NCBI GenBank assembly: GCA_009781525.1
Contig: WQXZ01000052.1
Location: forward strand, 1 to 9,919
Source: Coriobacteriia bacterium
GTDB lineage: Bacteria > Actinomycetota > Coriobacteriia > Coriobacteriales > UBA8131
DNA: 9,919 bases
Direction: 5' to 3'
Both the position numbers and the translations under genes were made by a program. Positions 1-7,143 of this stretch are shown here, piece after piece; position 1 is the stretch's first letter, and every line of letters begins with the position of its first letter. Below the pieces are notes generated by a model, which made no database searches, was not told the origin of the DNA, and saw only the letters and a list, made by a program, of their open reading frames with translations.

Positions 1-1704
1 CAGCTTACGCTTGCGACTGATGTCGCCGCCATAACACTTTGCGATAACATCCTTGCGCAGAGCCTTGATATTGGTACGCGATAGCACGCGATTGCCGATT
101 GCGGCTTGAATCGGAACCTCGAACATCTGACGAGGGATGATTTCTTTCAGCTTCCTGGTCATCGATTCGCCAAGTGAATAGGCTTTATCTTTGTGCACGA
201 TAAACGACAGAGCGTCAACCGGCTTGCCTGCCAATAGGATGTCTAGCTTAACCAGGTCACCTGGCTGGTAGCCGCTGAACTCATAGTCAAGCGAAGCGTA
301 ACCGCGGGTGCGACTTTTAAGCTGATCGTAATAGTCGGTGATCAGCTCCGATAAGGGAATCTGATAATGCAGCTCAACCGTGCTGACTGAGAGATATTGC
401 ATGTTCTCAAAGGTTCCGCGATGTGACTGAGAGAGATCCATCACAGCACCGATATATTCCGGTGGAACCAAAACGGTTGCCCGTAGGTAAGGTTCTTCGA
501 TGCGCTCGATGATAGTCGGATCAGGCATATCCTTCGGAGAATGAATCGAGATGCATTCACCCTTGGTCGTATATATCTGGTATTCGACACTGGGAGCTGT
601 TGCCAGCAGGTCAAGGTCGAACTCGCGTTCAAGACGTTCCTGGACGACTTCCATGTGCAGAAGACCAAGAAAACCTACTCGGAAACCGAATCCAAGTGCG
701 TGGCTGGTTTCTGGTTCATAAACCAGAGCTGGATCGTTCAGCAGCAGCTTGTCCAGGGCATCACGCAGGTCGTTGTACTGGTCCCCCTCTACCGGAAACA
801 GTCCGGTATAGACCATCGGTTTGACCTCTCGGTAGCCAGGCAGCGGTTCGCTTGCGCCATTTTTGGCAAGGGTGACTGTATCGCCGACCTTGACATCCGA
901 GGGATCCTTTAAGCCGGTTATCAGGTAGCCGACTTCACCGACACCCAGCTCATCGACTGGAGTGTTTGCTGGGCGGCGAACTCCTACCTCTTCTGCCTGG
1001 CAGGTTATACCGTTTGAGAAAAAGCGAAGGCTGGTACCGGTTTTCAATGAACCATCGACGATTCGTATCAAGGCGATCACACCGCGGTAAGCGTCATAGT
1101 AGCTATCAAAAATCAGAGCGCGCAGAGGTGCTTCAAGGTCGCCAACCGGAGGTGGAACCCGCCTAACCACTGCCTCAAGCATCTCTTCAATGCCGACACC
1201 GGTCTTGCCTGAAGCTAAGATAGCCTCATCTGCCAGAATCGCCAAGCCCTCCTCGATCTCATGTCTTGCCCGCTCGATATCTGCCGCTGGTAAGTCGATC
1301 TTATTGATCAAAGGAATAATCTCAAGCCCAGCGTTCATTGCCATCAAGGCGTTTGCGACTGTCTGGGCTTCGACTCCCTGGGTTGAGTCAACAACTAAAA
1401 CGGCACCTTCACAGGCTGCCAGCGAACGTGAGACCTCATAACTGAAGTCAACATGCCCAGGCGTATCAATCAGATTGAGCTGGTATTGCAAGCCGTCACT
1501 TGCCTCATAGAGCACCCTGACTGCCTGCGATTTGATAGTAATGCCGCGCTCGCGCTCGATATCCATTGAGTCCAGCACCTGGTTCATCATGTCGCGCTCA
1601 GATATCGTGTGGGTCATCTCAAGCACTCGATCAGCCAAAGTGGATTTACCATGGTCGATATGAGCGATAATCGAGAAGTTCCTTATCAGCTTCGGGTCTG
1701 TCAT
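1..1704 (-). CDS. lepA: Elongation factor 4 (LepA), C-terminus cut by window edge
   Basis: LepA/EF4 is a ribosome-associated translational GTPase implicated in back-translocation or in 30S subunit assembly. Translating from the ATG at 1704 gives 568 residues, open to the left edge. The G domain shows G1 AHIDHGKS (14-21), G2 RGIT (53-56), G3 DTPGH (80-84) and G4 NKID (134-137). The G5 position reads SGKTG near 165, where SAK is usual. The visible end, KCYGGDISRKRKL, is the highly conserved LepA C-terminal-domain segment. Only about 30-35 residues are missing compared with the roughly 600-residue family. EF-G is excluded by this tail. The start is fixed by the conserved N-terminus; the ribosome site is weak (AAAGG about 15 nt upstream). 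The gene starts 10 nt after the pncB stop, so it is probably cotranscribed with it. Confidence 0.97.
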   Translation of the reverse strand, partial: MTDPKLIRNFSIIAHIDHGKSTLADRVLEMTHTISERDMMNQVLDSMDIERERGITIKSQAVRVLYEASDGLQYQLNLIDTPGHVDFSYEVSRSLAACEGAVLVVDSTQGVEAQTVANALMAMNAGLEIIPLINKIDLPAADIERARHEIEEGLAILADEAILASGKTGVGIEEMLEAVVRRVPPPVGDLEAPLRALIFDSYYDAYRGVIALIRIVDGSLKTGTSLRFFSNGITCQAEEVGVRRPANTPVDELGVGEVGYLITGLKDPSDVKVGDTVTLAKNGASEPLPGYREVKPMVYTGLFPVEGDQYNDLRDALDKLLLNDPALVYEPETSHALGFGFRVGFLGLLHMEVVQERLEREFDLDLLATAPSVEYQIYTTKGECISIHSPKDMPDPTIIERIEEPYLRATVLVPPEYIGAVMDLSQSHRGTFENMQYLSVSTVELHYQIPLSELITDYYDQLKSRTRGYASLDYEFSGYQPGDLVKLDILLAGKPVDALSFIVHKDKAYSLGESMTRKLKEIIPRQMFEVPIQAAIGNRVLSRTNIKALRKDVIAKCYGGDISRKRKL

Positions 1705-1714
1705 AACTGTTCGT

Positions 1715-3157
1715 CTACAGACCTTTCGCCTTGCGACGTAGGTCGTTGCGCAGCTCGTGTAAGGTCGGCTCAAGGCCAACCGGATATCTATGTGGGTTCA
1801 TGAATCGACGGCTGGTTGGATCCAGCGTCTGAAGGCTGGCTTGGCAATGAGCCTGGCACTCAGCAACGCTGACCTGCTTCCAGACTATCTTACCTTTACG
1901 AGCCAGAGGCTTCAGTAATGTTTCAAAGCTTCCGGGTATCAACCTTTTCTGGCGCATCTCATCGTGCGGATCGACAATCATCTCATCGGTTACGTCGCTG
2001 TCTAACTGGTAGATCATGTCGCCAGCGATCAGGCCATCTTCACCATAGTATCTGCGAACATCCAGCACACCTGGAAGTGTCGACTTCTCAAGCTGCTCGG
2101 TTGCTTTAAAGGTCGGTATCCACTCGGAGTTGGCATCGTTGCGGTAGGCTGATAACTTATAAACTGCAGCCAAGGCAGGGGTTTCATATGCTGTAGCCAG
2201 TCTTGTGCCTACTCCCCACATATCGAACCTTGCGCCCTGATCGTGCAGTGACTTGATTGTGTACTCATCCAGATCGTTACTACCGACGATCTTCACGTAG
2301 CCTAGGCCTGCCTCGTCCAGCATGCTGCGAGCTCTGATCGAGAGCCACGCCAGGTCACCGGAGTCGATACGAATGCCGAAGAGTTCTTGCCCGCGCTGCT
2401 TCATTTCTTTACCAACGACAATCGCATTTTCGACTCCGTGGATGGTGTCATAGGTATCTACAAGCAGAATGCAGCCGTCTGGTTGAGCTTGAGCGAAAGC
2501 GCGAAAGGCTTCAAGCTCGCTGTCAAAGGCCATCACCCAGGAGTGGGCGTGTGTGCCCGAGACCGGTAACCCGAACAAGCGACCAGCCTCAACATTGGAA
2601 GTAGATGAACAGCCGCCGATAATCGCTGCCCGTGACGCAAAGATACCACCAGCAGGACCTTGTGCACGTCTGAGGCCGAACTCAGCTACCGGTCCTTCAG
2701 CCACCTCACAGATGCGTGCAGCCCGGGTAGCTATCAAGGTTTGATAGCCCACCTGATTTAGCAGCGGGGTCTCGATAATCTGCGCTTGCAGCATTGAGCC
2801 TGTAACCCGTACTATCGGCTCATATGGAAAAATCAGACTGCCTTCAAGCACAGCATCAACATCAACTTCAAGATGCATCTGAGCCAAATAGGTTAAAAAA
2901 TCGTTATTGAACATGGCTCCACCAGAAGCAGTTCGAAGTGAGCGCAGGTAGTCAATATCGTCATCAGAAAAGGCGAAGCTTTCTATGAAGTCAACTATTT
3001 GCTGCATCCCACAGGCTACTGTGTAGCCACCGCTGAATGGGTTTGATCGGAAATGCATATAAAAACTTCCCTCAAGCTCAGACTTCCCGTTGATAAAGTA
3101 TGCCTGTGCCTGAGTCAGCTGATACAGGTCGGTCAGCAAGGTTTCACTGAAATGCAT
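1715..3157 (-). CDS. pncB: Nicotinate phosphoribosyltransferase
   Basis: PncB converts nicotinate, PRPP and ATP to nicotinate mononucleotide in the cytoplasm, the entry step of Preiss-Handler NAD salvage. The 480-residue product has the length and motifs of the Gram-positive-type family. The N-terminus LLTDLYQLTQAQAYF (7-21) binds substrate in relatives. GTHAHSWVMAF (201-211) contains the His expected to be phosphorylated. LVDTYDT (232-238), RIDSGDL (263-269) and GVGTRL (315-320) are the phosphoribosyltransferase barrel motifs. The ATG is preceded by AGGA with a 5-nt spacer. It begins 14 nt after the ricT stop and ends 10 nt before lepA, so it looks like an operon member without its own promoter. 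Nicotinamide phosphoribosyltransferase is a less likely alternative because the sequence follows the nicotinate family throughout. Confidence 0.96.
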   Translation of the reverse strand: MHFSETLLTDLYQLTQAQAYFINGKSELEGSFYMHFRSNPFSGGYTVACGMQQIVDFIESFAFSDDDIDYLRSLRTASGGAMFNNDFLTYLAQMHLEVDVDAVLEGSLIFPYEPIVRVTGSMLQAQIIETPLLNQVGYQTLIATRAARICEVAEGPVAEFGLRRAQGPAGGIFASRAAIIGGCSSTSNVEAGRLFGLPVSGTHAHSWVMAFDSELEAFRAFAQAQPDGCILLVDTYDTIHGVENAIVVGKEMKQRGQELFGIRIDSGDLAWLSIRARSMLDEAGLGYVKIVGSNDLDEYTIKSLHDQGARFDMWGVGTRLATAYETPALAAVYKLSAYRNDANSEWIPTFKATEQLEKSTLPGVLDVRRYYGEDGLIAGDMIYQLDSDVTDEMIVDPHDEMRQKRLIPGSFETLLKPLARKGKIVWKQVSVAECQAHCQASLQTLDPTSRRFMNPHRYPVGLEPTLHELRNDLRRKAKGL

Positions 3158-3171
3158 GTCTGTCCTGTCGT

Positions 3172-4587
3172 TTAGTTACGGCGGCGTCTGCGGCGTCGCC
3201 CATCGCTGGTTGAAGTGTCTGAAGCCTGATCAGTCTGTGTATCGGAGGAGCCTTGCGAAGACTGCTCGCGCTGGCGCAGGCCAGAGGAGTTTCTGCCTGG
3301 ACGATTACGTCCGCTCTGATCTGAAGATGCAGACGAAGCGGCTGTCTTGTCGTTCTCGTTCAGATCCGGCAAAGTCGGTAATGATTGACTGTTGCTGTTC
3401 TGCTGTATCCGACGTCTACTGCGGCGGTCGCCCTGTGAAGCAGCGATAATATCCTGTTCTGTTGCTTCAGGTTGTGCCTGCTGACGAGAACGTGATTGCT
3501 GTCGGTTCCGGGCAGAGGTTGACTGGTACCTGGACTGCCCGCTGCCAGACTGCCCGCTACCAGGCTGCTCGTTTCTGCTGGCAGTAGTTCCCTGCCGGTT
3601 GCGCCTTCGCCGGGTGGTCGCTGACGTAGCTGGTGCTTCAGCCGGCTCAGGCTCTTCAACAAAGGCTTCTCTGTCCAGCATAGACAAAGCCAAAGTCAGA
3701 CTGGTGTTTGCGGACTTCTCCAGAGCTTCCCGCCCAATAGCAGAAGGACGCTGAACTTCTGCCTTTGAAGACCGTACTGGTTCGAACTCGTTTAGCGGCA
3801 CAGAGAAGGTCTTGCCGTCGTCTAGTTTCAAAGTGACCGATTCACGCGGGGTGTTCAGGTCGACAACCGTAGCCTGGCCAAGCGGGGTTTCGATTTGTGC
3901 TCCCTGTCTGGGGGCGCGCCCCTTGAAGTCTTTGTAGCTGTCGAATTCATGGCGCAGGCAACACATCAGTCGACCGCAGGCGCCTGATATCTTCTCGGGA
4001 TTAAGCGGTAGATCCTGCTCCTTGGCCATCCTGATCGATACTGGTTGAAAGTCGGCTCCGATTCTAGCGCAGCAGAGTCTTTCTCCACAGTGTGCTATTC
4101 CTCCCAGCATACGGGCTTCGTCACGTACGCCGATTTGGCGCAACTCAACCCGGATGTGCAGTCTGGCAGCAAGGTCGCGCACCAGTTCGCGAAAATCGAC
4201 CCGTGAGTCGCTGGTAAAGTAAAAAACGGCTTTCTCGCCGGTGAACAGGTACTCGACTGCGACCGGCTTCATCTCAAGGTCACTGGCGTTTACCAGCTCA
4301 TGGAAGACAGCCAGAGCCGAGTTGGATTTTTCTTGCAGGCGTTCTTGCTGCTGGCGATCTTTGTCATCAAGCATTCTGATAACCGGCTTCAGTGGCGATG
4401 ATAAAGCAGATACCTGCTCTTCTGTCGCGTCTATTCCGATTGCGCTGACCGTGCCTACCTCGCGTCCGCGTTCGGTATCAACCAGCACAGTGTCGCCGAC
4501 TTTATACTCGCCTAAGACCGGATCAAACCAATATGATCTGGGGCTATAACGAAGTTTCACCGCTACAACCGTAGTCGTTTCGGGCAT
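3172..4587 (-). CDS. ricT: PSP1 domain protein, RicT (YaaT) family, with long Arg-rich tail
   Basis: This is a PSP1-family protein like Bacillus RicT/YaaT. There it works with RicA and RicF in a complex carrying [4Fe-4S] clusters that modulates RNase Y-dependent mRNA maturation. The first 270 or so residues form the conserved part: KLRYSPRSYWFDP (11-23), then the cysteine-rich core with C167, C172, C173, C204, C209 and C210 (in CGERLCC and CGRLMCCLRHEF), which match the family's cluster ligands. Residues 280-471 are low complexity, rich in Ser, Gln, Arg and Asn, and end in a run of Arg, so probably disordered and perhaps RNA-binding; Bacillus RicT lacks such a tail. I chose the ATG at 4587 (471 aa) over an in-frame start 21 nt upstream because AAAGGA lies 5 nt before it. 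Its position after tmk and holB matches Bacillus gene order. The exact role in this organism is inferred. Confidence 0.9.
   Translation of the reverse strand: MPETTTVVAVKLRYSPRSYWFDPVLGEYKVGDTVLVDTERGREVGTVSAIGIDATEEQVSALSSPLKPVIRMLDDKDRQQQERLQEKSNSALAVFHELVNASDLEMKPVAVEYLFTGEKAVFYFTSDSRVDFRELVRDLAARLHIRVELRQIGVRDEARMLGGIAHCGERLCCARIGADFQPVSIRMAKEQDLPLNPEKISGACGRLMCCLRHEFDSYKDFKGRAPRQGAQIETPLGQATVVDLNTPRESVTLKLDDGKTFSVPLNEFEPVRSSKAEVQRPSAIGREALEKSANTSLTLALSMLDREAFVEEPEPAEAPATSATTRRRRNRQGTTASRNEQPGSGQSGSGQSRYQSTSARNRQQSRSRQQAQPEATEQDIIAASQGDRRSRRRIQQNSNSQSLPTLPDLNENDKTAASSASSDQSGRNRPGRNSSGLRQREQSSQGSSDTQTDQASDTSTSDGRRRRRRRN
3533..3562 (-). repeat. 15-bp tandem duplication inside the ricT tail
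   Basis: Two adjacent 15-bp units differ at one base. The unit on the plus strand is gactgcccgctgcca (3533-3547), followed by 3548-3562. In the RicT frame they encode the repeated Gly-Ser-Gly-Gln-Ser stretch in the disordered tail. The in-frame unit length is consistent with slippage expansion of a linker. Confidence 0.75.
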
Positions 4588-4599
4588 TTGTGTCCTTTC

Positions 4600-4629
4600 A
4601 AAAACCAAAATCGGGCATCCGCAGATGCC
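4600..4629 (-). terminator. Hairpin plus T-tract before ricT (possible attenuator)
   Basis: On the minus strand GGCATC pairs with GATGCC (plus-strand 4614-4629) across the loop TGCG, followed by CGA and then TTTTGGTTTTT (4610-4600). The loop closed by C-G is a UNCG-type tetraloop, which is unusually stable in RNA. The shape is that of an intrinsic terminator, but the stem is only 6 bp and the T-tract starts 3 nt late and is interrupted by GG. It ends 6 nt before the ricT ribosome site. Partial termination or attenuation is more likely than a full stop, because the genes on both sides look like one operon. Confidence 0.45.
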
Positions 4630-4695
4630 TTATCGCTTCCGTCAGGCATCCGCAGATGCTGCTCCCGTTGTGAGCCTTCAGATGCCTTATCGCTT
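4614..4695 (-). repeat. Repeated palindromic units in the holB-ricT spacer
   Basis: Two interleaved exact repeats fill this 99-bp spacer. One is 17 bp (plus-strand cagatgccttatcgctt) at 4622-4638 and 4679-4695. The other is 15 bp (ggcatccgcagatgc) at 4614-4628 and 4645-4659. Each 15-bp unit folds on itself: GGCATC/GATGCC with 6 pairs in the copy nearest ricT, GCATC/GATGC with 5 pairs in the other, both around TGCG in the transcript. The right copy of the 17-bp repeat runs over the holB stop codon. It could be a REP-like dispersed element, a local partial duplication, or a regulatory leader; the window alone cannot decide. Confidence 0.8.
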
Positions 4696-5856
4696 TCCCA
4701 GTTCACCTCTCAGGGTGAAAAGCAGGTATTCAAAAATCGATTGCACAGAGACATTATAGTCCAAATCCTGATCAGCTTCGAAACAGGCTTCGAGGCAGCG
4801 CATGACAGCTGGCCCTACATGCGAATGTAAGCCCACATAAAGCTCCAGAAGGTCGCGTTGATCGGTGTTAACCAGGCTGTCTGTCAAGCCGCTTGCCAGC
4901 AGCAGAATGTCACGCAGCCAGACCCGAATCGCTTGAATCACCCAGTGTGCCGACCTGCGCTCAGCAGCAGTCAGCTCTCGTTTATGACGCTGCTCCAGGC
5001 TGGTCAAAGCCGCTCTGGATAAAACCTCGCGCCTCTCTTCGATACGCTGCTCCTGCTGAATCTTCAGCTCGTCAAGTGGTAGTTTCAGCGCAACCAACAA
5101 CGCTTTCGCTGCATCAAGTGTATCCAGAGCGTCGAAATTCGGCAGTCGTCTGAAGCATTCGATCAGTTGTTGCCGCAGCTCTTTCAGGTTGCGCCCTGTC
5201 AGGTACTCCTGCGCGGCTTGATACGACCCAGCTGAGTACGCCAGAGCAATGCGAGCGTCTTCAGCTGTGACTTTAAGCTCTTCGACTAAAAGCCTTATCT
5301 GCAAATTCTCGGGCACAGTGAAAAACGGCACAAGCTGACAGCGCGAGCGGATAGTCGGAATAACCGTATCCAGATTTCTGGCTAGCAGAATGAAGACCAC
5401 GCTTGCCGGTGGCTCTTCAAGCAGCTTCAAGAACGCATTGGCAAAGCCCACCGTCATCCGGTCAGCCTGGCTGATCACGAAAACCTTGTTCTTTGCTCTG
5501 ATAGGAGCAAGTGACGCGTCGCGGTTCAGCTGCTGCATCTGTTCGTTCAGATAACCGCTCGCACCTTCCGGTACCAGCACAGTCAGGTCTGGATGTATCT
5601 GTAGCTTTACCTGACGACAGTCATTGCAGTTATCGTCTGCACCAGCCAGACACAGCAGCACCTGAGCGAACTGAACAGCAGCTTCGGTTTGGCTTGATTC
5701 AGATGATCCATAGAACAGGAATGCCTGTGGTAGATATGGCGATGCAGCAGCAGCAGTCAGAAAAGCTGATGCTACCGGCTGGCCAATCAGGCTACCGAAA
5801 GCTGGATGTACCTCGTTGCTTGCAGGTGCAGCTGATGTTTCGATGCTATCTGTCAT
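4687..5856 (-). CDS. holB: DNA polymerase III delta-prime subunit
   Basis: HolB is the delta-prime (stator) subunit of the clamp loader, which places the beta clamp on primed DNA. The 389 residues show the AAA+ layout of the family. The P-loop equivalent, FLFYGSSESSQTEAA (47-60), has no GK[ST] lysine, as expected for the non-hydrolysing subunit. The conserved LLEEPP lies at 145-150 and the SRC motif at 171-173 (IRSRCQ). The zinc-module region has C69, C77, C80 and the following HPD (88-90). Aligned by the spacing from the last Cys to HPD, the usual fourth Cys is replaced by Asp. The C-terminal third is alpha-helical in character, as in the collar domain. The ATG is the only reasonable start, since an in-frame TAG lies four codons upstream; the ribosome site is weak. 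It follows tmk by 33 nt. DnaX is excluded by the missing P-loop lysine and the length. Confidence 0.92.
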   Translation of the reverse strand: MTDSIETSAAPASNEVHPAFGSLIGQPVASAFLTAAAASPYLPQAFLFYGSSESSQTEAAVQFAQVLLCLAGADDNCNDCRQVKLQIHPDLTVLVPEGASGYLNEQMQQLNRDASLAPIRAKNKVFVISQADRMTVGFANAFLKLLEEPPASVVFILLARNLDTVIPTIRSRCQLVPFFTVPENLQIRLLVEELKVTAEDARIALAYSAGSYQAAQEYLTGRNLKELRQQLIECFRRLPNFDALDTLDAAKALLVALKLPLDELKIQQEQRIEERREVLSRAALTSLEQRHKRELTAAERRSAHWVIQAIRVWLRDILLLASGLTDSLVNTDQRDLLELYVGLHSHVGPAVMRCLEACFEADQDLDYNVSVQSIFEYLLFTLRGELGKR

Positions 5857-5889
5857 GTTAAAAATCTAGCCCGCTGAATCGCACTTGGC

Positions 5890-6588
5890 CTAGGTCGCTT
5901 CGAAAAGATCGGCTAGTTCAGCATATATCAACTCAGCAGTTGCCTCGATGCTTTTCTGCAGGCGTACAATTCGGACACGGTCTTTGTGATCAGCAGCGAT
6001 CTGCTCAAAACCCAGATTAACCCGCTGATGAAAGTCGAAGTCCTCCGCTTCAAGCCGATCGGTTCCGAGAGCTCGGGCACGAGCCAGGGCCTCTTGCCAA
6101 TTGTCAACCATGAGGATTGTCCTGGTCGGTAACACTCCAAGGCTGCCCAGCTGATTAGCCTGGGCAATCAACGCCAGATCGATTCTGCGCCCGTAGCCCT
6201 GGTAAGCCGTTGTCGAATCAAGATAGCGGTCGCACAGCACCACCGCCCCACTGGCTAACGCCGGTAGAATACGCTCAGTCACCAGCTGCGCCCGAGCCGC
6301 CTCATAAAGCAAAAGCTCAGCCTGCGCTGCGACATCGCTGTCGGGATCAAGCAACAACGTCCGGATCTTCTCTGAAAGCGTCGTTCCGCCCGGCTCGCGC
6401 AACTGAACAACGCCAAACCCAGCAGCAATCAACCTTTCTGCCAATATCTTGATATGGGTCGACTTGCCGACTCCCTCCCCGCCTTCAAAAGTGACAAAAA
6501 CCCCTGTGGATAAAACCTCGTCCATAGCACCTGGCAGCGTGTTGGCTGGTTGAGTGTCCATCGCAGCGGATTCGTTTACTGTGCTCAT
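5890..6588 (-). CDS. tmk: Thymidylate kinase (dTMP kinase)
   Basis: Tmk phosphorylates dTMP to dTDP with ATP, the committed step toward dTTP. Motifs in order, numbered from the ATG at 6588: P-loop EGGEGVGKST (35-44), REPGGT (64-69), the DRY motif in CDRYLDST (119-126), and DRLEAEDFDFHQRV (177-190) near the lid and base-binding end. The product is 232 aa, about 25 longer than usual, because of a poorly conserved N-terminal lead. Starts are ambiguous: GTG at 6597 overlaps fumarase beta; ATG at 6588 lies 1 nt after that gene's stop with GAGAG 8 nt upstream; ATG at 6525 would give 211 aa, the usual family size, with a nearby AGG. I prefer 6588 for translational coupling. It is followed by holB, a common bacterial pairing. 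Confidence 0.94.
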   Translation of the reverse strand: MSTVNESAAMDTQPANTLPGAMDEVLSTGVFVTFEGGEGVGKSTHIKILAERLIAAGFGVVQLREPGGTTLSEKIRTLLLDPDSDVAAQAELLLYEAARAQLVTERILPALASGAVVLCDRYLDSTTAYQGYGRRIDLALIAQANQLGSLGVLPTRTILMVDNWQEALARARALGTDRLEAEDFDFHQRVNLGFEQIAADHKDRVRIVRLQKSIEATAELIYAELADLFEAT

Positions 6589-6589
6589 G

Positions 6590-7129
6590 CTATTCACTCT
6601 CTATTGCAGCTATCGATACCCATGCGGGAAAGCCCTCAAGTTGGAGACGATACAGCGCCTCGGGGCCAAGATCTGGCCAAGCTATCAGCTCAGCTGAGAC
6701 AACATGTCTGGCAAGCAGTGCTGCTGCTCCACCGATCGTGGTCAGGTAGACTGACCTGGTTTCATGACAGGCCGACCTTACCGCCTCAGATCTCTGCCCC
6801 TTGCCTAATGTCAGATTGATGCCCGCCCTATGAAGTTTAGGAGTAAAAGCATCCATCCTTGACGAGGTGGTCGGTCCTATCGCACCAAAAGGTCTACCAG
6901 CCTTTCCCGGTGTCGGGCCGGCATAGAAAAGTGCCTGTCCAGCCAGGCTAAATGGAAGCTCTCCATGAGCTTCCAGGTACTCAATAGCACGCTGGTGGCC
7001 TGCGTCTCTCATCGTATAGATGGCTCCGAAAAGGCGCAGCTCTTGATTGACGTGCAGAGCCACCAGCTGTTCTGCGCTGGTTGGTAGATCCAGTCGGGTT
7101 ATAGCTGAGAGCGTAAGGTTTTCTGTCAC
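6590..7129 (-). CDS. fumB: Fumarate hydratase class I, beta subunit
   Basis: This is the C-terminal-domain subunit of the two-subunit iron-sulfur fumarate/tartrate dehydratase family, which interconverts malate and fumarate with the alpha subunit. Motifs numbered from the GTG at 7129: MRDAGHQR (40-47), YAGPTP (69-74), GPTTSSRMD (85-93), KGQRS (110-114), IGGAAALLA (132-140) and the terminal EGFPAWV. The 179-aa length fits the separate beta subunit. I chose GTG at 7129 over GTG at 7138 because it forms a GTGA overlap with the alpha stop and has GGAGAG 8 nt upstream, whereas at 7138 that same sequence runs into the start codon. It ends 1 nt before the preferred tmk start. L(+)-tartrate dehydratase beta is the main alternative; adjacency to mdh favours fumarase. 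The symbol denotes the beta subunit, not E. coli FumB. Confidence 0.9.
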   Translation of the reverse strand: MTENLTLSAITRLDLPTSAEQLVALHVNQELRLFGAIYTMRDAGHQRAIEYLEAHGELPFSLAGQALFYAGPTPGKAGRPFGAIGPTTSSRMDAFTPKLHRAGINLTLGKGQRSEAVRSACHETRSVYLTTIGGAAALLARHVVSAELIAWPDLGPEALYRLQLEGFPAWVSIAAIESE

Positions 7130-7143
7130 GATAGCCACTCTCC
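7126..7143 (-). promoter_or_regulatory. Ribosome site and GTGA overlap coupling fumarase alpha to beta
   Basis: On the minus strand GGAGAG (7143-7138) lies 8 nt before the GTG at 7129-7127, which shares bases with the alpha stop TGA at 7128-7126. The arrangement predicts re-initiation by the terminating ribosome and near-equal synthesis of the two subunits. Confidence 0.7.

Noticed and set aside
541..912. Plus-strand open frame of 123 codons opposite lepA
   Set aside because: It lies wholly within lepA, which is conserved at this point; no ribosome site or domain supports it.
4614..4695. CRISPR-like array in the holB-ricT spacer
   Set aside because: There are only two copies of each unit, they are short and interleaved, and there are no spacers of regular length and no cas genes.
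4588..4830. Plus-strand open frame over the holB-ricT spacer
   Set aside because: It covers the repeat hairpins and the end of holB in antisense and has no coding character.
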